DNA of 64,000 nucleotides, taken from NCBI GenBank assembly GCA_002049455.2, contig KV918941.1:62001-126000 (forward strand), in the 5' to 3' direction. Source of the DNA: Porphyra umbilicalis. Its lineage: Eukaryota > Rhodophyta > Bangiophyceae > Bangiales > Bangiaceae. Of the stretch, positions 22,176 to 33,187 are shown in pieces; position 1 is the first letter of the stretch; the number at the start of each line of letters is the position of its first letter. The notes beneath the pieces are model-generated. The model ran no database searches. It saw only the letters and a list, made by a program, of their open reading frames with translations, and was not told where the DNA came from. The translations under genes and the position numbers were made by a program.

Positions 22176-22814
22176 ATGGACCTGTTCGGCAGATGGGCGA
22201 GCCTGGGTCGCCCCCCGCCGGTCGGGCCGGCGATGCGCTGCGCGAATGCCGCCACGGAGTGCCACTCAGGGAAAGCAGCCAGCCACCAACTGCTGAAGGT
22301 GGAGAGCCTTTCGGGCGCCACGTGTCCCTGTACTGTCGCTCCCGCCTGTCCGCCAGATCCAGGCCGCACTTGCACCTACCTGATGAGAGGAGAGCTCGCG
22401 GGAGCGGCCACTATGACATAAGCCGTGTCAAATGCGACTGAAGTCCTTTTCCGTATGGTACACTGCCAGTGGGCGCCGCGGCTTGCCTGCAAGTCGGAGG
22501 TGGATAGTGCGACTCCTCAAGTGTCTGACTGGCCGCACAGCTGGGCACCGGCTTCATTGGTATGCGCATGCAGCGCACCCCCGCATGCGTCAGCCGCGCA
22601 CGTCACGCAGCGGTTCCCTGGAAGCGAGCCCGCCGCGAGTGACAGCGCATCCGGTGCGCTCGTCGCTCTCCTGAGGTCGACGCCGCTTCGCAGTGGGCGG
22701 CCGCGACGCACTGTATTGGTTCTGTACGTGTGCGAGCCCCCCTGCAGTATGTCTGCTTGCGCCAAAAGTGCCACTGATAGTGTTGGTATCGCACAGGCTG
22801 AGCCGGAATGCTAG
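22176..22814 (+). pseudogene. Ancestral ~212-codon frame, broken by TAA, copy 1
   Basis: The frame begins at ATG (MDLFGRWASLGRPPP) and is open to 22814 except for TAA at 22419-22421, where copy 2 has CAA. Copy 2 (38292-38930) has the same total length but a TGA at a different place, near 38,440, where copy 1 has TGT. Each copy therefore carries its own single break, implying an intact common ancestor. Product unknown; it contains CHSGKAASHQLLKVE and a Cys-rich middle. Confidence 0.35.
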
Positions 22815-23155
22815 TTTGTGACGTCGCTTGAGACTCCACGCCGCGTCATCATGACGCGCTCAATTTCTTGGCCATTCTGTCATCAGGTACCGCTGACGCT
22901 GACAGCGCATTGGCACTTCGGCAGTGTCAGCCGGGCACGGTAAGCATAGTGCTTTGACGTGTCGAACGGCACGGTTGAGAAGCTAGCCCCGCTACCACTA
23001 CAACATCAGCGACTTCTTGTTGTGAGCCTGTCCAACATCGCGGTGGTTATCGTAAGGCTCTCGCCTGGCAAGGGGTAGCTGCACCGGCCGCACGCTAGAA
23101 GAGCTCACATGCCGCCAACGCTGCCGCTGTACGATCTGAGTGATATCGGCCCCGC

Positions 23156-23365
23156 ATGGGCACTTGCGTGACGGTCACGGTGACGGCCGCCGGGTGGACT
23201 GCGGTGAGGTATGATTCACTTCCCCCGAAGATGGATGCAAGCGACGGCGCGTCTTTGATACGAGCCGCTTCCGTGGCCGCCGGTAGGGTGGCCGTAAGCG
23301 ACGCCCGAAACCAGGGATTGGGCTTCACACTCGCCTACGTCCGCGTCCGCGCCGCCAAGGCGTGA
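23156..23365 (+). CDS. Conserved 69-aa frame, copy 1
   Basis: The frame starts at ATG (MGTCVTVTVTAAGW) and ends AAKA. The copy-2 equivalent (39272-39481) has exactly the same length and conservative changes. No domain recognised. It may be an exon. Confidence 0.3.
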   Translation: MGTCVTVTVTAAGWTAVRYDSLPPKMDASDGASLIRAASVAAGRVAVSDARNQGLGFTLAYVRVRAAKA

Positions 23366-24255
23366 CGTGGTGAGCAGCCGGGTGAATGGACTCTTGGCTT
23401 TCGGCGTCAGAAGGGCAGCTATGAGCCTCGAGACCTTTTGCAGCGTGGTGCGGCCGTTAGCGGTCGGACACACCCTGGAGTAGCTGCACCTGCGCTGCGC
23501 TCACTCAATCAGAGATGTGCCCGCGCCGCGGAGCTTTGATCTGCGGTTGGGCGGAAGCTAGTGGTGTGATAGCTTGTTCCCATTGCCGCACCTACGAGAC
23601 GGCCGGTCACCACCGGCGAGGCACGGACACAGGGCCGTTTCCATCCTTGAAGGCGCTACTGACCCGCTATCGCTACCTTCGTTGTCCCGGGTCGCCGTCT
23701 TTGTCGTGAAGCACGAGGCGCCTTAGCACGATCCTTAGACGCACCAGCAGCAGCCGAGAGCCTGCCTACAGTGGAGCACGTCACGTGTGGGACCGCATGT
23801 GGCGCGGACCTTACGTGACTAAGCCTCTGGTTTCTGACAACTGGGCGCATCTGGTTGAATATTCAAGGCCTCCGCTCCTCCTTTCCTCTCAGGGGTGTGC
23901 CGCGCGTGACGCCTGAAGAAAACCGGCCGCGCGAGATCATCGACCACACGCTTCATCACGTGCCCCGTGTCGCGGACCCTGGCCCCTTCAGGCTCTGCGT
24001 GGGGCGCCTGAGGGTCTCGGAGGTCGCCGGGCAGGCAGCTTTGGCGGCATTCGTCCGAATGCTCGCCGAGGCTGAGGTGCCACAGTTAGCAGCACCGCTA
24101 CAGTTCGGCGATTGCGTGCCAACATTGTGCTAGAAGGTTCTTCAGGAGCCCGCCGTGGGGCCCACTTTGCGCCCGTACAAGACTCTTCTCGACCTTGGCG
24201 ATGGACCGTGGAAAGTGTGACATGCGAACTCCTTTGACCTGGCATCATCCCATTA

Positions 24256-24264
24256 CATAAAAGC
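24256..24264 (+). promoter_or_regulatory. TATA-like box upstream of transposase, copy 1
   Basis: CATAAAAGC lies about 230 bp before the transposase ATG and is conserved at 40372-40380 in copy 2. Candidate promoter element only. Confidence 0.3.
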
Positions 24265-24490
24265 TGCATAACATTGATTGTGATAGTGCATGAGTACCGG
24301 CCATTCCTGTCCGCACAGTCCAAAGGGCGCGCGACAAGTGACGGACCGATAGCCGTCTGCAAATGATACTCAGGGGCTACTTTCGATGCGCCTGCGTCAC
24401 TAGTGCAGGACAAGACGCAGTAGGGGCCTTCGACCCGAGCTTGGTGCCCGTGTGTGTGCACCAAGCACTCGTCTGGTGCTGTTTGTCATC

Positions 24491-25577
24491 ATGTTCGACG
24501 ACACGGCGCGTTTGTTGGCGGTATCATGGGTCCTCTTTGAGGGCGAGAGCAAGACGACGGCGGCCAAGCGCATACTTTGCGACCGGAGCACGGTGGCAGC
24601 ATGGATAAAGGCGTACAAGGACACGGGAGAGTGGTGGCCTGTTCCGGCCATCAGAAATCGTCACGCCGACAACGTTCTCTTCGATGAGCATTTCGTCCAA
24701 GCTGTGACCGCTGTTGTGATGTCGGACCCGGAGCAGTTGTTTGGTGGAATGAAGGACGTCTTTTTGTTTTTATCTACTTTGCCAGGTTACCGCGACGCGT
24801 ACAAGTGCTCCATAGCCACCCTCGACCGAGTGCTGCGGGCGGCGAGGTACTCGTACAAGCAGCTCTACCGAATGTGTCGTGTACGAGACCAAGCAAGGCG
24901 ACAGGCTTTCGCTAAACTACTCTTGGCGGTTCCTCTTCAGGTGCCTAGCTTCTGCTGACGAGACGCTCAAGGACGGTGGGGATTTGCGGTGTCGGCGGGG
25001 TTGGTGGCTGCGTGGCGTGCGCTACGAGTGCTAGTCGCGTGACCGACGGGCAATGCTAAGGACATCCACCATGGTGGCGATTTCCTACACAAGCGGGGTT
25101 CTGCACTCGGTGACTACCCCATCTCCCCCGTCCCAAAACGCTGACGATTGGATACTGTTCCTCAACGGGCTGCTGCCGACGATGAACCGGTTTCTACCTG
25201 GTTTACCTTGGGTGTTGCAACGCGACCGGTGTGTTCTACTTCACGACAATGCGCCCGTCCATTCGGCGGAGGCGGACGCTTTCATCGGCGTCAATGGCAT
25301 ATTTCCTCTGCGGCTCCCCCCGTACATCCCCGAGTTCCAACCTATCGAGGAGGTGTTCAGTGAGCATTCACACCAACCGAAGTCGGCTCACCACTCGCAT
25401 CCCGGTTTACCTGAAGCGCTCCTACATGCGGTGGCCCTCACCAGGCTGACAGTGCCCAATATAGCGGCTCATTTTGACCACAGCTTGTTAGAGGCTGTGC
25501 GAAACGTTCCGGAGCTGTATGGGCCGGGTGGACCGTGGAAAAGTCTGTTTGCATCTCTGCCTGACGTACGTGAGTAA
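24491..25577 (+). pseudogene. Tc1/mariner-like transposase, copy 1, broken
   Basis: This is the paralogue of the intact gene at 40607-41692. The N-terminal half matches up to AKLLLAVPL. One extra base near 24,938 (CTTCAGG against CTAAGG) then shifts the frame into an early stop. Further on, TAG at 25032-25034 replaces CAG of copy 2. The C-terminal half is again open from about 25,053 with DNAPVHS and PIEEVF, but PPYSPEF has become PPYIPEF. It cannot make full-length protein. The decay happened after the duplication, since copy 2 is intact. Confidence 0.85.
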
Positions 25578-25862
25578 AACGGCCCAAATGTTGTCGCTAG
25601 ACGCATAGCATGAATGATGGGTATGACAACAAGACACTTGCGACGGTGGGACTTGACCAACGACAACACCAAAACACGCAGTCCGAGCGGGAGGGACGGA
25701 ACATCTGGATGGGGCTTGCCTTGGTCGCCCCAATTGGACAAAACCAGCAGAACCACCTCCATCGCACTCACGGTCGACCCACACAATGTGTGACCACGCA
25801 AGAAACCGGCCGCCATACCGCGACGGGCCTTCTCCAAAAAAGAAACACGCTCTGGGTTCTCC

Positions 25863-27367
25863 TCAGGCCCGAAAAGAAAACGAGGCCAAGTCCTCAGCTA
25901 GAGCAGCTGCTCCCAGCTTGCGAAAGCCAGCCTCGCGTGACCCGTCGGCGATCGATTCGGCGCCATCTGGGACGGCAGGCCCGGCAGCGGCGGCGGCACT
26001 TGCCGACGGAGGGGGCGGGGGGATGCTTTCCCCAGCGTACAGGGCCTGCCTGAGGATTGTGCAATCGAACAGCAGGCCATCATGAGTAGGACCAAAAACA
26101 CCACTGATAGACAGCAAAGTTGGAATGGCAAGTCACATACCGGCTTAGAGATTGCACGACGCGCCAAGAATAGCACATGGCGCGACACAACGCACACCAG
26201 ACAGAAAAGAAACGAAACTTACACTCGGATGGACGAGCTGGCCCCACTCACACTGCCGAGTCGACCCTCAATCCTGGCAACATGCGCGATCCGCTTCTCC
26301 GCGGCAGCTTCCGCCAAGCGCTTACGAACTGCTCGACGCACAATAGTGGAGTTGGGGGCCTCCCCACTCAACAAATCACCGAAGTCAACCCCTGCTTGGC
26401 TCGCCCCGGCGTACAACAGCGCCACGTCACGTGGCATCACCGCTGACAGGCCAGTCGCCAACGACGAGTGGTAGACTGCTGCGCGCGGATTGCGCACCAT
26501 TGCAGCGCGAGCGTTGGGACCCGACAGCGCTGCGGCTGCCCGAGCCATAATGGCTCCGCGAGCCACATCTGGTTGCTCCGAAACGTCCGATTGGAGAGCA
26601 TCTCGACAGCGAGCGACCTCAGCCTGCGCCTCGTCAGCGGCCGCCGTCGCCGATCGCAAAGCGGCCGCTGCTACTTGGGTCAGGTGTGCGTCGGTAGTTT
26701 TGGCGCACACCATCGATTCCGCACACCAGCGGACACACTTCTTTCGGCGAACCGACAACTTTCCTGTTGGGGTAAAAGACAGATCAAAAGCCATCGACAG
26801 CGACATAGTATGAGAAAGATGGCCCTTTTGCAGACACAAGTGGCAACTGAGGAAATTATTATGGCGCCACGACACACAAGGAGACAGAACTTCGAGTCAG
26901 AACCTTGTGGGGCCATGCATGCTCACCAAAGAGGTGCACCTCAAGACGAAAGAGGCCAACCCATCCCAGACTTACTGTGCATTGAGTGTGCATCGCTTCG
27001 CTTCGGCAGCGGAGCAGGTACAGATCTGGAACTGGAATGGAGCTGGCACGTTCTGGCTCGTGGTGCATTCACGGACATTGGCCTCGCATGAGCCGAGGTT
27101 GTGGCCATCGTCGGCGAAGCGTCGGCGGTACCTACAAATAGAACAAGCATTTGCTGAGGAGGCACCGACGTCCGCCACGTCATCGTCGGCAGGAGTCAGC
27201 CGTTGGTGCTCCGCATTCGCCGTCTCGGGACGCGCCCCAGGCGCCTGACCGTGGGATCCAGACCCGCTGTCCTCCTCTTCCAATGATGATGAGGATCGGC
27301 CAGCACCAAGGCCGGCCGCCTCTCGAGCCGCCGTCAAAATTGGTTGAATGTCAGAGTTGGATGACAT
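25863..27367 (-). pseudogene. Three-exon Cys/His-rich accessory gene, copy 1, frameshifted
   Basis: The structure is the same as the intact copy-2 gene: exon 1 27367-26976, exon 2 26846-26223, exon 3 from 26103. Splice sites (GTAAGT donors, CAG acceptors) are conserved. In exon 3 an A-run (25871-25874) has one more A than copy 2, shifting the frame to a stop at 25863-25865. Downstream, the normal stop TAG is AAG in copy 1. Exons 1 and 2 are otherwise intact. Confidence 0.65.
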
Positions 27368-27379
27368 GGTGAAAGAGCG

Positions 27380-28033
27380 ATTGACAAGTGGAAGGGGGTG
27401 TCGGAGAAGGTGAGATGGGGAGAGGAGGTTGGCTCGGCACTGAAAAACGGACGACAGGTGCAGTCGACGTGAATGGATCGTGGAGATGACAGTGGATGCA
27501 GCACGGAATCACAGGAGATCCCAGTGTCTGTGAACGAAGATGCGCGGACAAACATTTCACGGGATGGTGCTTCTGCATGCGCGCTCCTTAGCCCAGTGGC
27601 GCACGTCATCCCGTCGTGTCCTGAATCTGTCACATTTTCTCATGCTCGCGTCCCCAGCCGCAGACACTTAGTTCTGGAAATCATAAGGTCACCACAATAT
27701 AGCATATAAGTCGTTCTCTCATTATTGGCAACTTGGTCTTCATCAGCCCCTCAGATCCGTCATGCTTGAAGTGCACCAGTGTCAGCTGCGAACCGCACAT
27801 GAGATATACACATGTGACAGGTGCCATAATCTCGTGGCGCCACACCGTGTCCTATATTTGGACCGCCGCAAGATGCGAGCTGGGAGTCAGAGGCTTGCAC
27901 GGACCGCACCTTAAAAAAAGCGGGCCACATTGTCACAAAATCAAGCCGACGTATATATGTTTGGAGACTTCCAACTGTTACAACTGAGCACTGTTACAGT
28001 CCGCGACGGCGGGATTTTTTGGTGAACAGCTGT
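27380..28033 (-). promoter_or_regulatory. Upstream region of the accessory gene, copy 1
   Basis: No gene is seen. On the minus strand, CTTATATGCTATATTG (about 27,695-27,712) is a TATA-like site some 330 bp before the ATG. The CTATATTG part is conserved in copy 2 at about 43,810. The end of the region (27,989-28,033) is the 45-bp segment shared with 57,232-57,277. Confidence 0.3.
27986..27988. other. Empty target site of the Harbinger-like element
   Basis: Copy 1 reads CAACTGAGCACTGTTACAG without interruption. In copy 2 the same sequence is split at TGA by the 13.1-kb element, with TGA on both sides. Confidence 0.85.
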
Positions 28034-28680
28034 AGGGGTGGTGCTAGGGTGGTGTACGACCGCAGACGTACAGCTGAGGAGGTATCGTTTTTGTTAGGTG
28101 TGGAAAAGAACGTGAAGGAATCGTCTGCGAGCTTGGGCTGTAGGACCAATGTTCTCAGCGCCTTCAACAGACCCTGTCGGGACTGCGAGAAAAACGTGTT
28201 ATGCCCATTTGTCATCAAGATGTGTCGCATGCACCATCGTCTTCTCCTTCCGGATTGCTCTTCCAGGGGCCCCATATCGATCCAGGTGGGGGTACACATG
28301 TGGCGCNTTCTCCGATCTTGGCAAGGGCTCTGCAGCGTCATGAGACCGGAATATCGCCCGCATTGCCAAACCGACGGGGCTCTGCGGGGCTCCTGATCTT
28401 GTTCTCCAGATCCTCTGGCTGTCAGCTGATCTGGCGATCCAATCTGCGTTGCCCTATCTGACAGACCGTGATGCTGACAGTAACTCTGCCCGTCGGCGAC
28501 AGGTGTCGATGCTTCTCATTGGATAAAAGCCGTGTGTCCTTTTATATGCTCCTTTCCCCTTGTTTTTACAGAATAATGATTGGTTGGGGGCCGTCCTTTA
28601 CCCCGGAGATTACCCCAATATTATATTGATGTGCGGAGGGGGGGCTCTACGCTGGTGGCGGATGCCATTGTGGACCGATC
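28034..28680. other. Spacer with possible C-terminal coding fragment
   Basis: A minus-strand frame ending at 27994 (LFTKKSRRRGL at its end) spans this area. The locus at 57,237 ends in a similar FTKKSRSRGL, so a short common C-terminus is possible. Base 28307 is an unresolved N. Nothing else is recognised. Confidence 0.25.
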
Positions 28681-30577
28681 GTGAGACGGGTCGTCGTGGG
28701 ACCGGCAATGGCGGCGGCGGCAGGCCGAATGGGCAGGCAGCAGCCGGCTCGGACACCCCCCCCCCCCCTCACCGACCCGTGTGCTGGGGCAGAGGGCGCT
28801 ATATGGCCCCACCCCCACCCGCCACCCGCACTTCGCCCTCGACGGCGGTGGTGGCGGTGGCGGTGGCGGTGGCGTCGGCTGTGGAGGTGGCGGCAGCGGC
28901 GGCGGAGGCGGCTGCAGCGACGATGGCGGCGGCAGCGACAACGGCGGCGGCGGCGGCGGCGACGCGCAGCAGCTGCACCCGCCACTCCTCTGTGGACGTG
29001 GAACGGCCGCGCGTCGGTGGGGATGGGGGGGCGGTCGCCGCCGCCGCCGCGGTGGCGCCGCTGTGCATCGCGCGCTGCCGTGCGGCGTCAAGAGTGGCGG
29101 CTGTGGCAACCGCGGCGCCTGGCCGCTACCTCTGGCGGCAGGACGCGGAAGCGGCAGTGGCCGCTCGTCGCTTGGGGTTCGGGCGGGATCGACGCCGCCT
29201 CCAAGGCACGCGGCTGCGCAGCGGCAAGGGATGCGGCGGCGGCAATGCCGGCGCACCGTCGACGCTGTTCGTGGTGGGGAGCGGCGGCATCAACGGCTGC
29301 GTGTCGGTCTGGATGGGGGAGGTGGGGCCGCCAGCGCCGCCACAGTGGTGCCGCGGCGCAATGCGCGCGTCAGCGCGGCGTCAACGGCGGTGGCGGCGTC
29401 AGGAGTGGCGCACTGCTCACACGTTTCTCCCCGCCACGTCGCCGCGGCAGCGCCGACGCAGGGCCGCAGCCGCGCGCGGGGCGGCCGCTCGGCGACGCAG
29501 CCGCCGCCGACGGGCGGCGGGAGCGGCGGCGGCCGTCGCGGTCGCTCTGCCGGCGGCCGCCGTCGGCGCCGCCCGCCGACGCGCCCGCGGCGGCAGACGC
29601 GGCAGAGGCCCCGCCGGCGGGTGCGGGCGCAGCCGCGCCTGCGGCCGATGCGCCCGCCGCGCCGCCGCCGCCGCCGAAGGCCACCGCGGCGTCGCCTGAC
29701 GGGTCCGCGGTGCGGGCGGGGGGGCGGGCCGCACCGGCGGCGGGCGCAGGCCGCCCCGCGGCGCCGTTGCCCGCCTCGGCGCCGCTGCGGTGGCGGCTGC
29801 CCGTGTCCAAGGCGCCGCCGACGGCGGCGCAGGCGGTGGCCGACGGGCACGTGGCGGCGGGGCTTGTGGAGATCCCCACCGCCCCGACGGGCGGCGACGC
29901 CGGGCGGCCCGACGGAAACGACGGCGGCCGCGGCAGCGCGGCGCCGGCGACGCGCGCCGCCCCGGCGCCCGGGGAGGCGTCGACGCACAAGCGACACTCC
30001 CGCCGCCGTCCCCACCTCCGTCGCCCACGCCGGGGCGCTCCGCCGCCGCGACCGATGCGCAGGCGGCACTGGCAAGAGCGTCACCACCGCCCCCCCCCCG
30101 CGCCCCCACACCGCAGCTGGCCCCCCCCGCTCCGCCCCGCCGTCCCCGCCGTCGCCGCTCACGCCACCGCCGCCGCCACCGACGGCGGCGACGGGCGCCG
30201 CCGCAGCGGCCAGTCCGCCGGCGTCCGCCGCGGCGCGCCCCCCCACCGACCCCCGATCATCGTCGTCGCCCCGCGCCGGCCGCCGCGCCCGCACCGCCGC
30301 CTGGGCACCGCGCCAGCGCTCCGCGTCGCCGCCGCCGGCGCGCGCCGACGCGGTAGTTGCCGCCGGCGGTCGCGACAGCGTCGAAGGTCCGCAGCCGACG
30401 CCGTGGCCCGTGCCGCCCGCCGCGGGCGGCGGCGGCGGCACGGCGGCGCGCCGCCGCTTGTCGGGCTCCCGCCGCGCGAGCCGAAGAGGGTTCGTCGCCG
30501 CCGCCGCCGCGCGGATTGACGCGTCCGCTCCTACGGTGGCGGGCGGCGGATGCGGCGGCGTTGGCGCGGCGGCCGAC

Positions 30578-30612
<35 letters not shown>

Positions 30613-31140
30613 GAAGGCAGACCGCGGCGGCGCGGCGGCGGCCAACGGCGGCGCCGACGCGGCGGCGGCCGGTGACGCGCCTTGCCCCCACGCGGTGGCG
30701 GATGCCCCCTTCCCCGCTCCCGCGGCCGGCTGTCTGCCGGCCGACGCACTGCGGAACGACTGGGACGGGTGGGCGGCGGCGGCAACGGCCAACCACCACG
30801 CCGCCGCGGGCGCCGCCGCCGCGGGTGCTGACGGCCCCGCCGCCGCCTCCCCCCCGCCGTCAAGGCGCTCGTCGCCTACGTGCTCGCCGTCGGGGGGCAG
30901 GACGCGGTGCTCGCCGCCCACGCACCGTTCTTGGCCTACCGCTACGGCGCGGGGGCGGCACAGCTGGGGGGGGACCTCGACGTGAGCGCGCTGCTGCGGG
31001 GGCGCGGCGCCTACGCGGTGGCGCGGTCGGCGGCGGCTGGGGGGGGGGGGGGGACCCCCGCCGGGGGTTGCGGCCCGCTGACGCGGCGGGCCGCAGGGGG
31101 GGGGGGGAGGGGGGGGCGGCCGCTACCGCGGCCGCGGCAG
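28681..31140 (+). pseudogene. Ala/Pro/Gly-rich coding region, frame-disrupted
   Basis: Very GC-rich. Plausible protein appears in three successive plus frames: about 29,560-30,000 (with VSKAPPTAAQAVADGHVAAG), about 30,000-30,850 (with ALRNDWDGW), and 30,856-31,090 (with VLAVGGQDAVLAAHAPFLAY). The last switch falls at a C-run (30849-30855), so either mutation or sequencing error in homopolymers could explain it. No family is recognised. Many other long frames here are composition artefacts. Confidence 0.3.
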
Positions 31141-31554
31141 CAGCGGCGTTGCGTGATCGACAATGTCATTTGAATAATTTGGTTGGTCGCATGTCCGTCA
31201 TTGATTGGCAATAAATTGGATTAACACATCTGCATCCGCCAAATAGTACTGAAACATATGCTCAAAATCAGTGGTAAATAATTTGCGCAGATTATGCCAG
31301 AAACCGGCACGGCCGGATGCTGATTCGCCGCTGAAGTGCTCCCGTGGTGCTACCGTCTGCGACACATTTAGCCTGCCTGTGCGACTCTCTGGCGACACTC
31401 TGTCATATTGTGTCGCCATTGTGTCGCCCATAAGGAACCAAAGAGTCACCTTGCGCACGACCGCCGACGATGGAGACACTGGTTGCATGGCCGACAAGCA
31501 AGACCTCTCCATTTTGAGCAGTTATGTCTAATTCGAGTCGGTTAGCACACGATA

Positions 31555-33009
31555 TTGCAGACCGCCCAATTTTGGCTGATCCGAACAGGAACACAAGCAC
31601 AAGGGGGACGAGAACAAGAGTGCGAAGTACGGACTGACAGCCTTTAAGGACCAAATCACAGTACATCTCAGGCTCTATTTTTGGAAACATCTGAGTGAGA
31701 ATAGAGCTGTCAGAGAATTGATTAACGGGGGGCTGCCTGGCTCCCCTTCTACGGGTGATTTGGTCCGGACATGACTCGAAAAGATCTGAAGGTCGCACAT
31801 GGTGCACCGCACTATTGTCGCAGTGCACGTCTCTCAGGCGATTCTGCCTGGATCTGGCCTGTCTTGCAGAACTTCGGGGCCCCGGAGCCCGCATCTGATG
31901 CGGATCCGAGGCGGAACGCCCGAGAAACGACGAGAAACGACAAGAAACGAAGGGAAACGACGGGACTGCGAGGGGGCCCGAATGACCTGGGTCGGGCCGC
32001 AGCACACGCCGACTGTCGGAAGGGGACCCTCTTTACAGCTCCACACCTGCTGATTGGCTGGGACGCAAGATCCTTGCACATTTAATTCGGTCGCTGATTG
32101 GCTGTCCGTTGCTGCTCGCGCGTTGTCGTCTTCGTCTTCGCCGCGCTGCTGTCCCCCCCCCCCAAGTGGCGCAACAGTTGGGATCATTGCTCACGCCCCG
32201 GCAAAAGAGGGGGAAAGACTACCCACGTAGCGGGAGAGTGACCAAAGAGGGAAGAAAAAGACGGCGCGTCTGCCTGTGTTGTTTTTGAGTGCGATCCAGT
32301 GCATGCGCAGATTTGACTCTTCACGCCCTCCCACCCCCACCGCCGCTGTCCCCGCCGCCCGCCAGAACCCCCCACTGAGCGTGAACCAGAATGCCCCATG
32401 TTTCCCAGACGCGCCTACATGGACGGCGGACACAAACAAGGGAGGGGGGGGGGGCACATGGACGACTCAAGTAGAGAGTACAGGCTGATGACAGACCATG
32501 TTCACCACCGATGTCGCGCGCTACAGGGAAGGGGCCAAAGGTTACAACAAAAGCACACAGAGACAAGCAGCACAGCATCAACGATCGCGCCTGCCGCCAT
32601 GCAATGAGCACCCGTGCGCCCTCCCCCCCCCTCCCCGCCCCCCCCGAAAAGAGAAGCGGACCCCCTGGAGTGTGCGCGAACGACGCATACCTCCGTGAGA
32701 CACCCTGTCCCAGCAAAAGGGCGACAGCTGCCCGCGATCGGCGGAGCGACGGGGGCGCCGGCGATAGTGACGGGCGGGGGCAAGCGGGGGGGGGGGTGAG
32801 GGGGTGCGGCGCAGCTGTCGGTACGACGGCGGCCGGGGCCCCGACCGCCGGCTCTTGTACCGGCTCCAGATTCAATTTAATTTACTCGCCGACTTGCTGT
32901 GAAACATGCCTGGATAAATGCGGTATAAGTGCGGAGTTATCAAAAATGTTTGAAAACACATGAGTGCTTGTGTTCTTGTTCGGATCGGCCAAAATTGGGC
33001 GGTCTGCAA
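31555..33009. mobile_element. 1,455-bp non-autonomous TIR element, TA target duplication
   Basis: Terminal inverted repeats of about 46 bp start TTGCAGACCGCCCAATTTTG and continue to GAACACAAGCAC with two mismatches. TA flanks both ends (31553-31554, 33010-33011), and copy 1 shows the empty site CACACGATAGCATCG at about 16,886-16,900. No transposase is recognisable inside. Internal features are a 10-bp tandem repeat of the type GAAACGACGA (about 31,922-31,963) and two GATTGGCTG motifs (inverted CCAAT boxes, about 32,053 and 32,094). The terminal repeat resembles that of the MITE at 602-1042. Confidence 0.88.
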
Positions 33010-33187
33010 TAGCATCGCGGCACGCACAAATCCGATGCAATTGACACTACTGCACTGTTGCGTTGCACTAATCGCTGCAATCAAAGATGATCAACATCTG
33101 TGACAGATCAGTTCCAAAGTGCAATATAACGCGGACGAAATGTGAATCGTCGTCGCACATCTACGAATATGTGTGGCCCGCATTCGT

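Larger units (their letters stand above)
21430..24240 (+). other. Region of short conserved frames between Ala/Pro block and transposase, copy 1
   Basis: Several short plus-strand frames keep the same length in both copies: 21880-22080 (66 aa), 23156-23365 (69 aa) and the end of 23855-24133 (QFGDCVPTLC). A CAG/GTAAGA donor-like site is at about 22,146-22,155. The pattern suggests exons of one multi-exon gene, but I could not assemble a convincing model. Confidence 0.3.
16810..28033 (+). repeat. 11.2-kb duplicated unit, copy 1
   Basis: Starting at ATGGAGACACTGGTTGC (16810), this sequence is matched closely and colinearly by the stretch starting at 31470. Homology ends near 28,033 (GGTGAACAGCTGTA) against 57,277. 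Copy 1 lacks two insertions found in copy 2 and preserves their empty sites: TA at 16893-16894 and TGA at 27986-27988. Its transposase and accessory gene are broken. I find no convincing terminal inverted repeats, so whether the unit is a large transposon or a segmental duplication is open. Confidence 0.85.

Noticed and set aside
28621..30921. Minus-strand frames (up to 543 codons) in the Ala-rich block
   Set aside because: Gly/Arg/Pro composition mirrors the plus-strand Ala codons; no mixed segment supports them.
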